Assembly: GCA_032690845.1 (NCBI GenBank)
Contig: CM064434.1
Location: 10,542,108-10,606,107 of the forward strand
Source of the DNA: Eleusine coracana subsp. coracana
Taxonomy: Eukaryota; Streptophyta; Magnoliopsida; Poales; Poaceae
DNA: 64,000 nt
Direction of reading: 5' to 3'
Below are positions 41,743 through 55,527 of the stretch, in pieces. The notes under the pieces are model-generated. The model saw nothing but the letters and a program-made list of their open reading frames with translations. It did not search any database and was not told where the DNA came from. Both the position numbers and the translations under genes were made by a program. Numbering within the stretch: position 1 is the first letter of the stretch; each line of letters begins with the position of its first letter.

Positions 41743-44700
41743 CTAAGCAGTGAAGTACACATCAAAAGATTTTAATTCAAAAGTGTCAGGTTCTAGATAT
41801 ACCTTTAGACGTTGTCCATTCACCATGTACTTGTTCCTTTTGCCATCCATTATAATAACAGCTCCTGAAAGTAACACCGTATTCACAAGATAAGGTCCTT
41901 CCCATTTACTTTGCAGTTTGCCTTTACCAAATAATCTGAATCGCGAATTAAATAGGAGTACCCAATCTCCTTCCTTGAATTCCTTCTTCAAAAGCTTCTT
42001 ATCATACCACTTCTTTGTCTTTTCCTTATATATTGTCACATTTTCATATGCACATAATTGCATCTCTTCCAATTCGCTTATTTGAATTTTCCTTTTCATA
42101 CCGGCGACATTAAGATCCAAATTCATTTCCTTTATAGCCCAATAAGCCTTATGTTCCAATTTCACCGGTAGGTGACATGATTTTCCATAGACGAATTGAT
42201 ATGGCGTCATACCAATTAGTGTCTTGAATGCCGTCCTATATGCCCATAATGCTCTGTTAAGCTTTATAGCCCAATCTTTTCCTTCCTTCGTAACTATCTT
42301 CTGCAGAATCCCCTTTAATTGCTTATTTGACGTCTCTACTTGTCCATTTGTCTGAGGATGATAAGCTGTTCCAATTCTGTGTTCAACCCCAGATCTTGCT
42401 AAAAACCTAGTAAATTCTCCTCATGTGAAATGTGATCCTCCATCTGTAATTATTACCCTTGATATTCCATACCTTGGGAAAACTTGCTCCTGAAGTATAT
42501 TCCTTGATTCTCTTGTAGTATTGAACTTGCATGCCATTGCTTCAACCCACTTGGAAACATAATCAACAGCAACCAATATATATCCGCAACCATGAGAATT
42601 CACAAATGGTCCCATAAAATCCATACCCCATACATCAAAGATATCGACTTGAAGTTTGTACTTAAGAGGCATTGCATTCCTACTGTTAACATTTCCTATT
42701 CATTTCCATTAAGCACATGTTGCAACATACCTTTTTGCATCTTCATGCATAGTAGGCCAATAGAATCCACTCGCCCATACTTTCTCCTATGTTCTGAAAT
42801 AGCCGTAATGTCCCCCATAATCCGAAGAATGACATTTTGACAAAATGCTCGCTCTTTCTTCTCTGGGTACACATCTTCTCACTGCTCCATCCTGACAATA
42901 CCTATACAAGTATGGGTCGGCCCATATGAATTTTCTCATTTTTCTCTTAACTCTTCTCCATGTATTCTTGTTCATCATATCAGTTTGTCCCTTGAAACCT
43001 TTGATAATATCCGTCATCCAACTCTCTCTACGATCAAATGCGGCGAACAACTGCTCTTGTTGTATTTCATCTTTTATTGGCTTAGTTGATAATGACTCAA
43101 GTCAAGACAAATGATCTGCTATAGAATTTTCCACTCCTTTCTCATCTCTTATTTCCAAATCAAATTCTTGCAGCATCAATACCCACCGCATTAACCGAGG
43201 CTTAGATTCCTTTTTTGAAACCAAATATCTTATAGCAGCATGATCAATATATACAATCACCTTAGAATTTAGAATGTAAGATCTAAACTTCTCAAAAGCA
43301 AATATAACAGCTAACATCACCTTCTCAGTTGTTGTATAATTGATCTACGCCTCATTCAGAGTCTTACTAGCATAATAAATAGCATGCACTTTACCTTCTT
43401 TCCGTTGTCCAAGAACAGCTCCAACTGCATAATCACTTGCATCACACATAATTTCAAAAGGTAAACTCCATTCAGGTGGCTGCATGATGGGTGCAGAGCA
43501 TAGAGCTTCCTTTAACTTTCTGAAGGCAAAATGTCTTTCATCGTCCATAATGAATTCTGTATCTTGCTTCAACAATTCTGTCAAGGGTTTAACAATCTTC
43601 AAATAATCCTTAACAAATCTGTGATAGAAGTTGGCATGTCCAAGAAAACTCCTCAAAGTTGTAAGTTCAGTAGGGGGAGGCAATTTCTCAACTGTAGATA
43701 CCTTTGCCTTATCAACCTCTATCCCCCTATTTGATATGACATGACCAAGTACTATTCCTTCTGTCACCATGACGTGACACTTCTCCCAATTAAGAACCAA
43801 GTCACATTTAACACATCTTTTCAAAACCTTCTCTAAATTCTCCAAACAACTATCAAAATCAGCACCATGTACGGAGAAGTCATCCATGAATACCTCCATA
43901 ATATCTTCTATGAATTCAACGAATATTGCATTCATGCATCTTTGAAATGTGGCAGGTGCGTTGCAAAGATCAAAAGGCATCCTTCTGTATGCATATGTCC
44001 CGAAAGGGAAAGTAAAAGTAGTTTTTTGCTGATCTTCTGGTCTTACCAGTATCTGAAAGAAACCACTATATCCATCCAAATAACAAAAGTATGTATTCTT
44101 TGCTAACCTTTCAAGCATCTCGTCAATGAACGGAAGAGGATAGTGATCTTTCTTCGTCACCTTGTTCAAACTTCTATAATCTATGCACATTCTCCATCCA
44201 GTTATAGTCCTTTGAGGAATCAACTCATTATTCTTATTAGGCACTACTGTCAACCCTCCTTTCTTGGGCACACAATGTACTGGACTAACCCATTCACTAT
44301 CAGCAACAGGGTAGATCATACCTGCATTAAGCAGCTTCAAAATCTCCTTTTTGACCGCTGGCTTCATTGATTCTTTCAACCTTCGCATTCCTTCAACCAT
44401 TGGTTTAGTATTCTCTTCCAAGTTAATCTTGTGGGTGCAAAATGCGGGGCTGATTCCCTTGATGCCATCCAATGTGTAACCAATGGCCTTCTTATACCTT
44501 TTGAGCATAGCAAGCAGCTTTTCTGTTTCTTCTTTCGTTAGGGTGTTATTCAAAATAACTGGATATGTTTTATTTTTTCCTAGATATTCATAGCATAGCT
44601 CTTTTGGAAGTTCCTTCTGTTCTACTTCTGGTGCTTCATCTGGATCTAGCTCACCCAGAGGTTCAAAATAAGAATTTTCCTGGTTGAGCCAATCGGCGCA

Positions 44701-44778
44701 AGCATCACGCCGATCGGCACTGGTAGTATCCTTGTCAGCTCCGCGCATGAGGAGGTCTAGTGGGTCACCCATATCCAT
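41743..44778 (-). pseudogene. Athila-like pol: reverse transcriptase, RNase H, integrase
   Basis: 44778-43345 is a 477-residue frame with the RT core: GMIYPVADSEWVSPVHCVPK, WRMCIDYRSLNK, FQILVRPEDQQKTTF and the catalytic FMDDFSVHG. Asp replaces the usual Gly in MPF-LCNAPATFQRCM. RNase H follows (43345-43102, IADHLS end). The integrase zinc finger is at 43050-42787, and its core at 42672-42421 (FDVWGMDFMGPFVNS, DYVSKWVEA, ITDGGSHFT). The C-terminus is at 42210-41743 (TPYQFVYGKSCHLP, SKWEGPYLV). Stops separate these pieces, so pol is dead. Athila lineage is inferred from the integrase wording. Confidence 0.88.
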
Positions 44779-44850
44779 CCCTTTCTTCTCATCCTCGTCT
44801 GGGTAGAATTCTTGATAGCAAGAAGGGTCTTGATGAGACGGATCATTAAA

Positions 44851-45298
44851 TTAAAATTGCACTTCTTCACCTCCGAGTTGTAGTGTAATTTGACCTTTCC
44901 CAGCATCCATAACAGCTTGTACTAGTCTCAAAAATGGCCTCCCTAGAATGATGTCTTCAACTCCAATTTCCTCATTATCTAGAACGAAGAAGTCCACTGG
45001 TATTGTTTTTGAGCTAATCTCTACCTCAACATTCTTGATCACTCCCAGTGGCTTGGTCTTCCTTCCATCTTCCATGACGAGCTCAAGTTCAGTCCCCATC
45101 AGCCACTGTTGAGTTTCATAAGGCATGCTCATGAATGCATCGTAAGTCATCAAGCTAACACGGGAACCAAAGTCACACAAGGCTTTCAGAAATTTCTTCC
45201 CCGATATCTCACATGGTATGTACGACTCCTCTTCTTGCTCTTCAGTGAGACCTATAGCATACACACCATATAATCCTTCGTAGTGATATGGCTCAAAG
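44851..45298 (-). pseudogene. Athila-like protease, cut by the Sirevirus
   Basis: The frame reads YIPCEISGKKFLKALCDFGSRVSLM, then VEISSKTIPVDFFVLD and ILGRPFL, the normal order of a gypsy aspartic protease. The active site is CDFGS, not the usual D-S/L-G-A. Its N-terminal side continues beyond the inserted Sirevirus at 57199 onward. Confidence 0.8.
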
Positions 45299-46967
45299 TG
45301 AAAGTTGCCTAGAGGGGGGGGGGGATGAATAGGCAATCTAAAAATAATCCTAAAAAAGGACTAAAGAATAATCAAATAACCAGAAGTGACGGAACTTCTG
45401 TCAGGATCGACGGAACTTCCGTCACCACGGAAGAACTTCTCACTACCCTTCCTCTAAGCAATGAACAACGCGAATAACAAAGAGAAGGAAACACTAGCTT
45501 GGTAGAGGTGAAGCTAATATAACGTAATCCTAGAATTCTTGAATGAAGAATAGCTACACAATTAACAAATGATACAAGCACAATAATATAAAAGAAATAA
45601 ACAAGCACAAATATAAGAGCGGGAAAGTAAAGAGAGACACAAGAATTAACCCGAGGTTCGACAACCACACTAAGTAGTTCCTACATCCTCGTTGAGGAGC
45701 GACACAAAGTGGCCGGGTCTCTCTCAACCCTTTTCCCCGCCAAGCAATCACAAAGATCGTGTTTGGATTTCTTTCTCCACTTGATTCTTTTCCTCCGGAG
45801 GCGAATCACACCTTCACAAACGTCCCCGACTCACCACACAAAGTTGGGAGTTCAAGGGCGACGCCTAGCCATCTAGGAGACCAAGTCTCCAAGAGTAACA
45901 ACCAAATCAAATCTTGATGGGGAGGGAAAGATGTGCTCAAGCTTTTGAGTGGATGGATTCAATCGTTTTGTGTTTAGATCTCTCTCACTTGGATTGGAAT
46001 CTTAAGAACAAGTCTAGGAGTAAGAGATGAGAGCTCTAGCTGAGGAGTGAGTGAAATGGCAAAGAATCCAACCCTTCCCACGGGGGAAGGGGTACTCTAT
46101 TTATAGTGAGAGCTCAAAAACTAGCCGTTAGTGTGTTTTCTGGGTCTGATGGAACTTCTGTGGTTACCCACGGAACTTTCGTCAATTCAAATTTAACCGT
46201 TGTAAAGCACTGGCAGAGAGCAAAAGATGCTGTGACTGAACTTCCACCAAGAGGTGACGGAACTTCTGTCACTCTCGATTCGACAAGAAAGAAAGGAGAC
46301 TCACAGAACTTCCGTGAGAGCCATGAAGGTTCTTGGAGACGGAACTTCCGTCATGGGGTGACGGAACTTCCGTCACTCTCGGTTAGACTGGAAGGAGGCT
46401 CACAGAACTTCCATGAGAGCCACGGAGGTTTTTGGAGACGGAACTTCCGTCGTGGGGTGACGGAGCTTCCATCACTCTCGGGTGTGCAGATGGTAGAAAC
46501 CCGAGGCTGACGGAACTTCCGTCACTAGGTGATGGAACTTCCATCACTCTCGGGTTAACATCAAGTCCAGACCCGACGCCGACGGAACTTCCGTGAGAGG
46601 ACTCACGGAACTTCCGTCACTCTCTGTCTTGCTAAGTAAAAGGTTGATTCTTAGGCTTTGTTGGCTAGGTTTTCAAACGAATTGATTTAGAGCTTGAGCA
46701 CAATGTTTCCCTTACTAGGAAGATAAGTTTTACCCCTCTTGATAGTTTGGCATACCTATGACTCAAAACAAACAACATAAAAGCTAAACTTGAACCGCTA
46801 CGAGCCATTTTCTTTTCACTTTTATTGAGGGATAGACTTTCTCACATTAGTGGGTAATTAACTTTTCTCTTGATGATCTGCACATTTTCTTTATAAGCAT
46901 GTTAGTACGATTTTAATCTTTTGTCATTAATCACCAAAACCCACTAGGGGACCTAGATGCATCTTCA
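45299..46967 (-). repeat. 3' LTR of the Sirevirus
   Basis: In plus view TGAAAGTTGCC, a G run, then GAATAGGCAATC, to GATGCATCTTCA. On the element strand the TATA box (CTATAAATAG) is at about 46097-46106. Upstream of it (46140-46620) lies a dense array of ACGGAACTTCCGT quasi-palindromes, and a pair also lies at 45388-45425. Confidence 0.92.
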
Positions 46968-47366
46968 ATCTCCCCCTTTTTGGTGGTTGATGACAATAGA
47001 TTAAAAGGATATAGAAATATAATCAAGAGAAAGAACAACAAAATATAGTGAGGCTCCCCCTAAAGATATGCATGATTCACAAAGACATGTGAAGGAGCTC
47101 CCCCTATATTTTGTAAAAAGTGGGGTGCCTAAAAGGTGTACAAGTGTGAAGCAAAGTGATAAAGCAATAAACAAGCATCACAACCAAACTATAAATTAGA
47201 AGAAACAAGCACCACACATGACATAAGAATAATAGAGTTATTACAAAAGGTTCATAAATATGTTTCACACATAAAGCAAATAGAGAGGGAACTAGTCCAT
47301 AGGTTCATCACTATCCTATTACAAAGCCTTTGAAACATCCTTTTCACTCATCTCTCCCCCTTTGGC
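46968..47366 (-). promoter_or_regulatory. Four polypurine-like tracts of the Sirevirus
   Basis: CTCCCCCT in plus view at 46970-46977, 47055-47062, 47098-47106 and 47353-47360, each a G-rich tract on the element strand. Only the first touches the LTR. Multiple tracts are a described Sirevirus feature; the others may be decoys or relics. Confidence 0.65.
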
Positions 47367-47414
47367 ATCAAGGCACCAAAAAGTATGAGAGGAGGAGGAG
47401 ATAAGAGAAAGGTA

Positions 47415-49063
47415 CTACTCATCATCATCGGTGCTCTCAGCAGTGTCCTCATCATCCTCGGCAGCACCCTCGTCTTCGTGGCCTTCGTCCTCGCCTTCTT
47501 GTGCATCGTGTGCAGGAGCGGGTGGAGGAGCAAGATCATCCCAATCATAGCCTGCAAGGGGATCCTTAAAGACCGGTGGCTCACCATCGGGCTCACACTC
47601 GGAGCCATCCGGAGACACCTCATGGCCTTGAGCTCTTTGGTCTCTCTTGTAGCGCCACACTTGCTTCTTAATGCGCTTCTTGTTCTCCCAGTTTTCCTTA
47701 GCATTGAAGCAACAAGCATTCAAGATGGTCTTGAGCATAGCAGCAATAGGTGATGATGGACGGCGGTGAGATGCTCCAGGTGGAGGAGTGGAGGCTGAAG
47801 CACAAGGGGCGACTGCTGCCGCCCTAGCTGCCCATTCATCGGCTAATTCCCTTCGGATAGTCGCATGATGAGGGCGAGTGAGCTTAGGCACACGGGGTCT
47901 CAACGGCTGATGCTTGCACTCCTTCTCAAAGATCAATCTAGTCTCAGCCTCAATCATCTTCATAAGAACATTTCTGGAGTGTCCAAAGAGGCCGAGTAGA
48001 TCTCCTGAGTAATGAGGTCCATCACACTGAAGGCTGCAGCTCCATCTCTGAATCTAGCAAGAACATTTCTGGAGTGCTCAACAAGAGAAGTGGCATACCC
48101 AGCCTTAGGAGCAATAGTCACCCGGAGCAGCCTGTTGAGTGTGAAGAAGAAGTTGTGCATGCCATGAGTAGTGCCCAGATATTGGGGTTGAAGGTCCTCA
48201 TACATGTATGTCAGCTCAGAGTCCTTCAACACAGGCTCACAGGAGAGCCTATCCCTTGCATCATCTACCTCAGCATCCTAAAAGAAGAAAGTGGCAAAGC
48301 GAGCGGGGGATACCACATATTGCACACCTTGTGTCATCCAATGAACATAGCCTTGTCCATCAATGTACAAGGTGGAGTAGAACTAACAGATGACCTCCTC
48401 ATTCCAATCATAAGTAAACCCCATGAGGTCATACACATTCCGTGCCTTGCAAGCCCCCACTATCTCATTGAAGGTTGACTCATCCTTGTCCTCCATGTAT
48501 TTCCAGTCAATCCACTGATGAGTTGCCAACCGATTCTTCCGGTTCGTGTCAATGATCATAGACATGTAGTAGTCTTGGTGAAACCAAGTGAGGAACCGGG
48601 GATCACTGGCCTCTTTATCAGTCACAAGATACTGATTTTGCCTTCTTGTGGTATGCAGTGCCTCGACATCCTTCTTGTAGTCCTTGAAATCGTGATGAGG
48701 GGGTTAGACGGGAGCATGGACTCGAAGATCCCTCACAATGTTCAAGGGCTCATTGCTTGTTGACTTGCTCTTGCGTGGCTTGGGGCGGGGTTTGGGGTGG
48801 TTTTCCTTGACCGGCTTCTTCCCTTTATCAAGTGCCCTTCTAGGAGGAAGAGCGCCTCCTTGATCAACTGAAACTGTTTGAGCCTCAAAACTGCTCCCCT
48901 GTCCTGCCCTTCTCTTCATCATGACCTTTCTTCTCTTGTCAAGTGGTACAAGATCATCGTGGGAGGAGGAGGAATTGTCGGGAGAGGCTTGATGTTCCTC
49001 CTCACTTGATTCCTCACGGACGGTTGGATCATTGGAGGCATTCTTGGTGCGGACCATGTTCAC
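47415..49063 (-). pseudogene. Sirevirus third ORF (env position), broken
   Basis: Frames 49063-48704, 48625-48383, 48232-47960 and 47963-47415 read in order as one gene with breaks. It has a Ser/Glu-rich then Lys/Arg-rich start (KRRKVMMKRRAG). The central globular part has DPRFLTWFHQDYYMSMI, VYDLMGFTYDWNEEV and MHNFFFTLNRLLR. The tail is Pro-rich and then strongly acidic, ending in a Glu/Asp run. No signal peptide or transmembrane helix is visible, so it is not an obvious envelope. Breaks include stops near 48285 and 48380. Confidence 0.6.
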
Positions 49064-50105
49064 ACACCTAAGAGGCAGGAAATAAGAGACTAGTTAGGAA
49101 TGAGTCACAAGTAGGAGTGAGAAGGGAGACAAATTCAGGGCACTGAACTATAGGTGACGGAAGTTCCGTGGGGGTCACGGAAGTTCCATCATGACGGAAG
49201 TTATCATGGAACTTCCGTCATTTTGCAGTTTGCCCATGAACTTACCCCAAAACTCCCAAATCCTACGGAAAGAGTACCATAGAGAAAGTAGAACAACCAT
49301 AAAGGAACTATTCTACCTAAGCCAAAGGGACTCTAAAGGACATTTGAACATTTGACCTAAGAACCAAGATCTAGGGGTCAAAACTCATACCTAGTGCAAT
49401 GGAGATGAGAAAGTTGATGGAGATCACAAAACTTCCGTGGGGAAGGTGTTGAATCTCCACAAAATCCAAGGGAAACGCCGGTTGGATCTCCAAATCACCA
49501 CAAATTGCCGCTTAGGGTTTGAGGAGAGGAGAGAGAGGAGAAAATAGAAGAGTGGCCGGTTGGAGGAAGAAGAAAGAAAGAGTGGGGCGACTTAACTAGG
49601 GACTGATGGAAGTTCCGTCATTGGGCAAAGGAAGTTCCGTCAGTCTCGGGTTTGAGACGCGCTGCAAGCTTCTCTCACGGAAGTTCTTACAGAACTTTCG
49701 TGCTCGACCTAACCAGGGACTAACGGAAGTTCCGTCATTGGGCGACAGAAGTTCCGTTAGTCTCGGGTTGCAACACTTCTTAGTCTGTCCTCACGGAAGT
49801 TCTGACAGAACTTCCGTGGACGATGGAAGTTCCGTGAAATGGTCACGAAAGTTCCATCATTTACAGGAAAGAGGCAATAACTGCTGCAAGATTGAACTTA
49901 TGAACACGTCACATATGGAGTATAAAGCTTGTCTCAACTTGTGAATAGTAACAAATCAACAATCAAAGCATATTCACAAGTATTGACAATATGATCTAGC
50001 GATCAAAAAATTTGTTTGAAAACAAAAACAATATGAGATTTTTGAAAAGATTTTGGTTTCAAGAAAGATTTTGGATGATCAATACACCAATCAAAGCACA
50101 AGATT
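49064..50105. repeat. Sirevirus pol-ORF3 spacer with ACGGAAGTTCCGT repeats
   Basis: Two clusters (49150-49225 and 49600-49860) of the same quasi-palindrome as in the LTR, in copies with one or two changes, many 17-23 bp apart. The centre base is G in plus view here and C in the LTRs. The rest is ordinary non-coding DNA. Confidence 0.75.
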
Positions 50106-53100
50106 CTACTCCAAGTTGGATGAGTCAAGAATATTTAGTTCGCTCCTAAGTTCACAAAACTGTTTCTCTTCTAGGGGTTTGGTAAAAATATCGGCTAGTT
50201 GTTTATTGGTTCTAACATAGCTAATATCAATATCCCCCTTTATAGAATGATCTCTCAAGAAGTGGTGCCGGATATCTATATGCTTGGTTTGATTGTGATC
50301 CATGGGGTTATATGCAATCATGATAGCACTCTCATTGTCACATAGGAATGGAACTTTGGTCATAGTGTATCCAAAGTCCTTTAGAGTTTGTCGCATCCAA
50401 AGTAGTTGAGCACAACAACTTCCGACTGCCACATACTCCGCTTCGGCCGTGGATAAGGCAACGGAATTTTGTTTCTTGGATGACCATGACACAAGGGACC
50501 TACCTAAGAATTGGCACGTCCCGGAGGTACTTTTTCTATCTACTTTACATCCGGCGTAGTCGGCATCGGAATACCCGACTAGCTTAAACTTGGTGCCCTT
50601 GGGATACCACAATCCTAAGTTTGGGGTGTGAACTGAATATCTTAGAATTCTTTTCACCGCCACGAGGTGGCTTTCTTTTGGAGCACTTTGGAATTTTGCA
50701 CACATGCACACGCTAAGCATGATATCGGGCCTAGATGCACAAAGATAAAGTAAGGAGCCAATCATGGAGCGGTATACCTTTTGATCCATGGGTTTACCGT
50801 TTACATCTAGCCCAAGGTGTCCGTTTATCTTCATGGGAGTCTTGTTAGGTTTAGCATTCTCCATGTCAAACTTCTTGAGTATGTCTTGTGTGTACTTGGT
50901 TTGACTTATGAAGGTTCCCTCTTCAAGTTGCTTAACTTGAAAGCCTAGAAAGAACTTCAACTCCCCCATCATGGACATCTCAAATTTCCTAGTCATGATC
51001 TTGGCAAACTCATCACAAAAAGATTGATTAGTAGAACAAAATATGATGTCATCGACATATATTTGGCAAACAAATAAATCATTGTCAACTTTTCTTGTAA
51101 AGAGAGTAGGATCGGCCTTGCCAATTGTGAAGCCCTTATTGATCAAGTATCCCTTGAGGTGTTCATACCAAGCTCGAGGAGCTTGATTGAGGCCGTAGAG
51201 AGCTTTGTGAAGTTTGTACACATGGTTTGGTTTCTTTGGGTCTTCAAACCCCGGAGGTTGTTGTACATACACCTCTTCTTTAATAGGGCCATTAAGAAAT
51301 GCACTTTTCACATCCATTTGAAAAAGCTTAAAGCCATGGTGAGTAGCATAGGCAAGTAAAATATGAATTGACTCAAGCCTAGCTACGGGTGCATAAGCTT
51401 CACCAAAGTCCAAACCTTCTACTTGTGAGTAGCCTTTTGCGATGAGCCTTGCCTTGTTTCTCACAACTACACCATGCTCATCTTGCTTATTGCGGAAGAC
51501 CCATTTTGTACCTACAACATTTTGCTTGGGTCTCTCCACTAACGACCACACCTTGTTTCTTTCAAAGTTGTTTAACTCTTCTTGCATGGCCATCACCCAA
51601 TCTGAGTCTTGAAGGGCTTGTTCCACCTTAAGAGGTTCCAAAGAGGAAACAAACAAGTAATGATGACAAAAGGTGGCCATTCGAGATCTAGTAGTTACCC
51701 CCTTTTGGATATCTCCAAGAATGTTGTCTACGGGGTGATCCTTTTGAATGCTTTGTCGTACTCGTGGATGAATTGGCCTAGATGCATCTTCTTCTTCTTG
51801 ATTGATATCATCTTGAGTGTCTCTATCCCCACCATCTTGAGCTTGATCTTGGTTGTTACCTTGACCATGATCGTCACCATGATCTTGGTCTCTCCCTTGA
51901 TCTTGTTCATCAAGTGGCTCTTGTGGAGATGGTTCATCTTGCCTTGAGTTTGGGTCTTGTGGTCTTATCTCTCCTATTGCCATGTTCCTTATTGCATCAC
52001 AAGGAGCTTCATCACCTATATCACTTGGATTTACTTGCTCTACTTGAGAGCCATTAGATTCATCAAATTGCATATCCCGGGTGATTTCAACAACACTGGT
52101 GTGTTTATTAAAGACTCGATATGCATAGACGTTAGTTCCATATCCAAGGAAAAAACCTTCATGTGTCTTAGGGGCAAACTTAGAGAATTTGGGTTTCTTG
52201 TTAAGAAAAAAGCATTTGCTCCCAAAGACACGAAAGTATGAAACATTTGGAAGGTTACCGGTGAGAAGCTCATATGGTGTTTTCTTCAAGATCTTGTGAA
52301 GATAGTCTATTTGTTTCATGGCATGCGGTGTTGATGGCTTCGGCCCAAAAAGTGTCCGGTGTCTTGTACTCATCAAGCATTGTTTTTGCCATCTCTCTGA
52401 GCGTGCGGTTCTTCCTCTCGGCTACCCCATTTTGTTGTGGAGTGTATGGTGCGGAGAATTCATGCTTGATGCCTTCTTCATCAAGGTATTCTTCAACTTG
52501 TGTATTCTTGAACTCGGTTCCATTATCACTCCTTATTTTCTTGATCTTCACTTCATACTCATTTTGGGCTCTCCTCAAGAACCTCTTTAGGATACCTTGT
52601 GTTTCACTTTTGTCCTTCAAAAAAAATACCCAAGTGAAACAAGAATAATCATCAACAATTACAAGGCCATATTTGTTACCGCCAATGCTTATGTAGGTGA
52701 CCGGTCCAAATAGATCCATGTGAAGCATTTCCAACGGTCTTGTCATTGTCATCATTGTTTTTGAGGGATGTGCTGCTCCAACTTGCTTTCCGGCTTGACA
52801 AGCGCTACATATTTTGTCCTTTTCAAAAGCAACATCCTTTAGTCCAACAACATGACCGCCTTTTAGGAGTTTGGAAAGATTTCTCATCCCAACATGAGCT
52901 AGCCGGCGATGCCATAGCCAACCCAAGGTGGTTTTAGCAACCAAACAAGTATTTAGGTTAGATCCCTCTTTGTTGGTAAAATCAACAAGATAGATCTTGT
53001 CCTCTAAATACCCTTTGAAAGCTATTGAGGAATCTTTCTTCCTAAACACGGTCACCCCATCATTGTCAAAGAGACAACTAAGGCCCATCTCACAAAGTTG

Positions 53101-53313
53101 TGAAACGGACATCAAGTTGTATCCTAGACCATTTACAAGATAAGCATTACTAATTGAAAGGTCATGGGTGACGTAAATCCGTCCATGACCAATTACCTTT
53201 CCCTTGTTGTCATTTCTAAATGATATGCCTCCACTTGGTAGATTGTCATGATCAAGTGTGGAGAACATTGATCTCTCTCCGGTCATATGAGTTGAGCATC
53301 CACTATCAAGCAC
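50106..53313 (-). pseudogene. Sirevirus pol: protease, integrase, RT, RNase H
   Basis: 53313-52270 holds protease (LDSGCSTHMTG) and integrase: WHRRLAHVG, CSACQAGK, HMDLFGPV, RSDNGTEF and QQNGVAERKNR. Near 52310 a frameshift joins it to 52376-50106, which carries the rest of integrase, an acidic/Gln-rich linker, and RT (MDVKSAFLNG, catalytic YVDDIIFCS). RNase H follows (SDADYAGCKVDRKSTSG, STAEAEYVA), ending in SSNLE. All catalytic motifs are kept, but the frameshift breaks the polyprotein. Confidence 0.92.
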
Positions 53314-53352
53314 CCATATCGCCCCACCAGAGGAGTATTCCTATAAAGGAAA

Positions 53353-55473
53353 TCAAGCACGTGTTTTAGGCACCCAAGTTGGTTTGGGTCCCTTAACACT
53401 AGACACAAGAACCTTGAGCGCCCACACACAAGGCTTCCACCTTGCATCATGTGGCCCAACAAACTTAGCAATCACTCTACCATAAGAATTACGGGTTAGC
53501 ACATAAGAGGCATCAAAATCATTAAAGGATATGGTAGGGGTCTTCATGTTCTTGTTGACTTGGGAAGCATTCTTTGGCTTAATTGCGTTTTCTTGCACCA
53601 CTTGCTTTCCCTTGCTTTCATGCACAAAGTTGATATTCTTGTTGTGCCTTCTTTTGGGTACACCATTGTTGTACCCTAATCCTCTCTTGTCATGAGAGGC
53701 TCTTGGTTCACCAACCAACCTTGGCGTGGTCTCCACTTGAGCTTTTTTCTTGAGCTCATTGACTTGGTTGGTTAGCTTCTCAATGATTGCATCTTGCTTG
53801 GCAACCATATCAACATCAATGTTGTGGCACCTTCCATAACCCTTGCTTGTTGAAGCTTGTGAGGATTCAAGCTTCTTCAATAATGATTGTGATTTAGTCT
53901 TGAGATCTTCAAAGGCCTTTGTTAGGGCCTTGTTCTCCTCTTGCAAGGCATTGCACCTCTCTTGATATTTCTTGGAGGTTGAGGTGCTTGATTCACTTGA
54001 TTCATTGACTTTTTCAAGTTCTTTGGTCAAGGTCTTGTTCTTCTCCTTTTCTTACTCTAGTTGCTTGGTGAGCTCTAGATTCATGCTTTTCTCTTCATCA
54101 AGCAACTCTTCTTGCCTATCAATGATCCTCTCTTGATTGTCCAACTACCTTTGTAGCTTATCTAGCATTTTTACCATTTCATGCATAGAGGAGACCAAAT
54201 CCTCCTCTTCATCGCTACAATAAGAAAGATTGAAATCGGTGTGAGGAGCTACCTTGCTTTCCTTGGCCATGAAGCAACGAGGGGCATCATCTTCATCATC
54301 GGTGAGGTTGTTGAAGAGTGACCTTTTGGCTGGGGGCAAGCCAATGGCGATATTAGCAATACCACCTTCATCATCTTCATCATCATCATCGAAGATGTAC
54401 TCTTGGCCAATGTGAGCATGCCCCTTGTTGTATGGTTTCTTGTAGGGCTTAGTCTTGTTGTTGTACTTTTCATTTTTCTTGCCCTTGCCATTCAATTTTC
54501 GACAATCGACAATCATGTGTCCTTGTTCATGACACTCATAGCATCTTCTACTTGTTCTTCTAGCTTTTGCCTTGTCAAAGCTTCTTTTGGTGAAACCATT
54601 CTTGATCATGTATTTGCCAAATTTCTTGACAAATAAGGCAAATTCTTCATCATCTTCTTCTTCATCATCATTCTCTTCATCTTCATCATCATCATCATGA
54701 GTCTTCTTGGCTTTGAGTGCCAAGTACTTCTTGCTTGTGCTCTCTTCTCCTATGAGTACATTCACTCTTTTGCCCTCGTTATCGTGACTCTTGTGGGCAT
54801 TTATTCTTCCAATGACTTCATCCGTTGTGAAGCTCTCGAAACCATCTTTCTCCTCAATGATGGTGCAAGTGTGGAGTTCCACATCCTAAGAGCCATGAGG
54901 AGCTTATAGTTGACTTCCTCATTTTTGATGTTATCACCATAGGATCTTATCTCATTTACAATGTCCATGAGCCTATCATGAGCTTGTTGAGGCTCTTCCC
55001 CCTTATTCATCACAAAGAAGTTGAATTAATTCTTAAGAACTTGAAGTCTTGACTTTTTAACAACATCCACTCCTCATGGGCACATATAAGCTTCTTCCAC
55101 ATTTTCCGGGCATTCTCAATTCCGGCAACTCTTAAATATTCCTTAGGGTTCAAGGAAGAGAGAATGGCCGACACCGCTTGAGCATTGCAATGTATGTTGA
55201 GTTGGTCCATAGTTGTAGGATTGTCCTTGTCTTCCAAGATGTATCCTTTCTCCACAATTTCCAAATTGGTGGACCAATTGACATGAGCTACATCTTCATA
55301 CGATGCTTGTACCAACTAAAATCTTTGCCTTCAAAGTAAGGAAATCTTCCACTTCCACTTCCATGGATATTTGCCACATCAGCATAGTTGAAAGGGATGG
55401 ATGCATGCAACTCATTTCCCTTACTTGTTGAAGTGGAATCTTGAGGCTTGTCACCTTCTCCCGGCTTCGACAT
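53353..55473 (-). pseudogene. Sirevirus gag with zinc knuckle and coiled coil, broken
   Basis: It starts at 55473 (MSKPGEGDKPQDSTS), 55 bp inside the 5' LTR. The Gag core is at 55315-54801 (HCNAQAVSAILSSLNPKEYL, IVNEIRSYGD). 54882-54145 has an acidic tract and a CCHC knuckle CYECHEQGHMIVDC. 54030-53353 is a coiled coil (ERCNALQEENKALTKAFEDL) leading to protease. Stops near 55012, 54148 and 53342 and a frame change near 55310 break it. The long coiled-coil Gag is usual for Sireviruses. Confidence 0.85.
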
Positions 55474-55512
55474 CTTTTAATCTTCAAGCTTTCAAGCCTT
55501 GTAGAAGATTTA

Positions 55513-55525
55513 GGCTCTGATACCA
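55513..55525 (-). promoter_or_regulatory. Sirevirus primer binding site
   Basis: Minus-strand TGGTATCAGAGCC, two bases from the 5' LTR; initiator tRNA-Met type. Confidence 0.9.
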
Positions 55526-55527
55526 AT

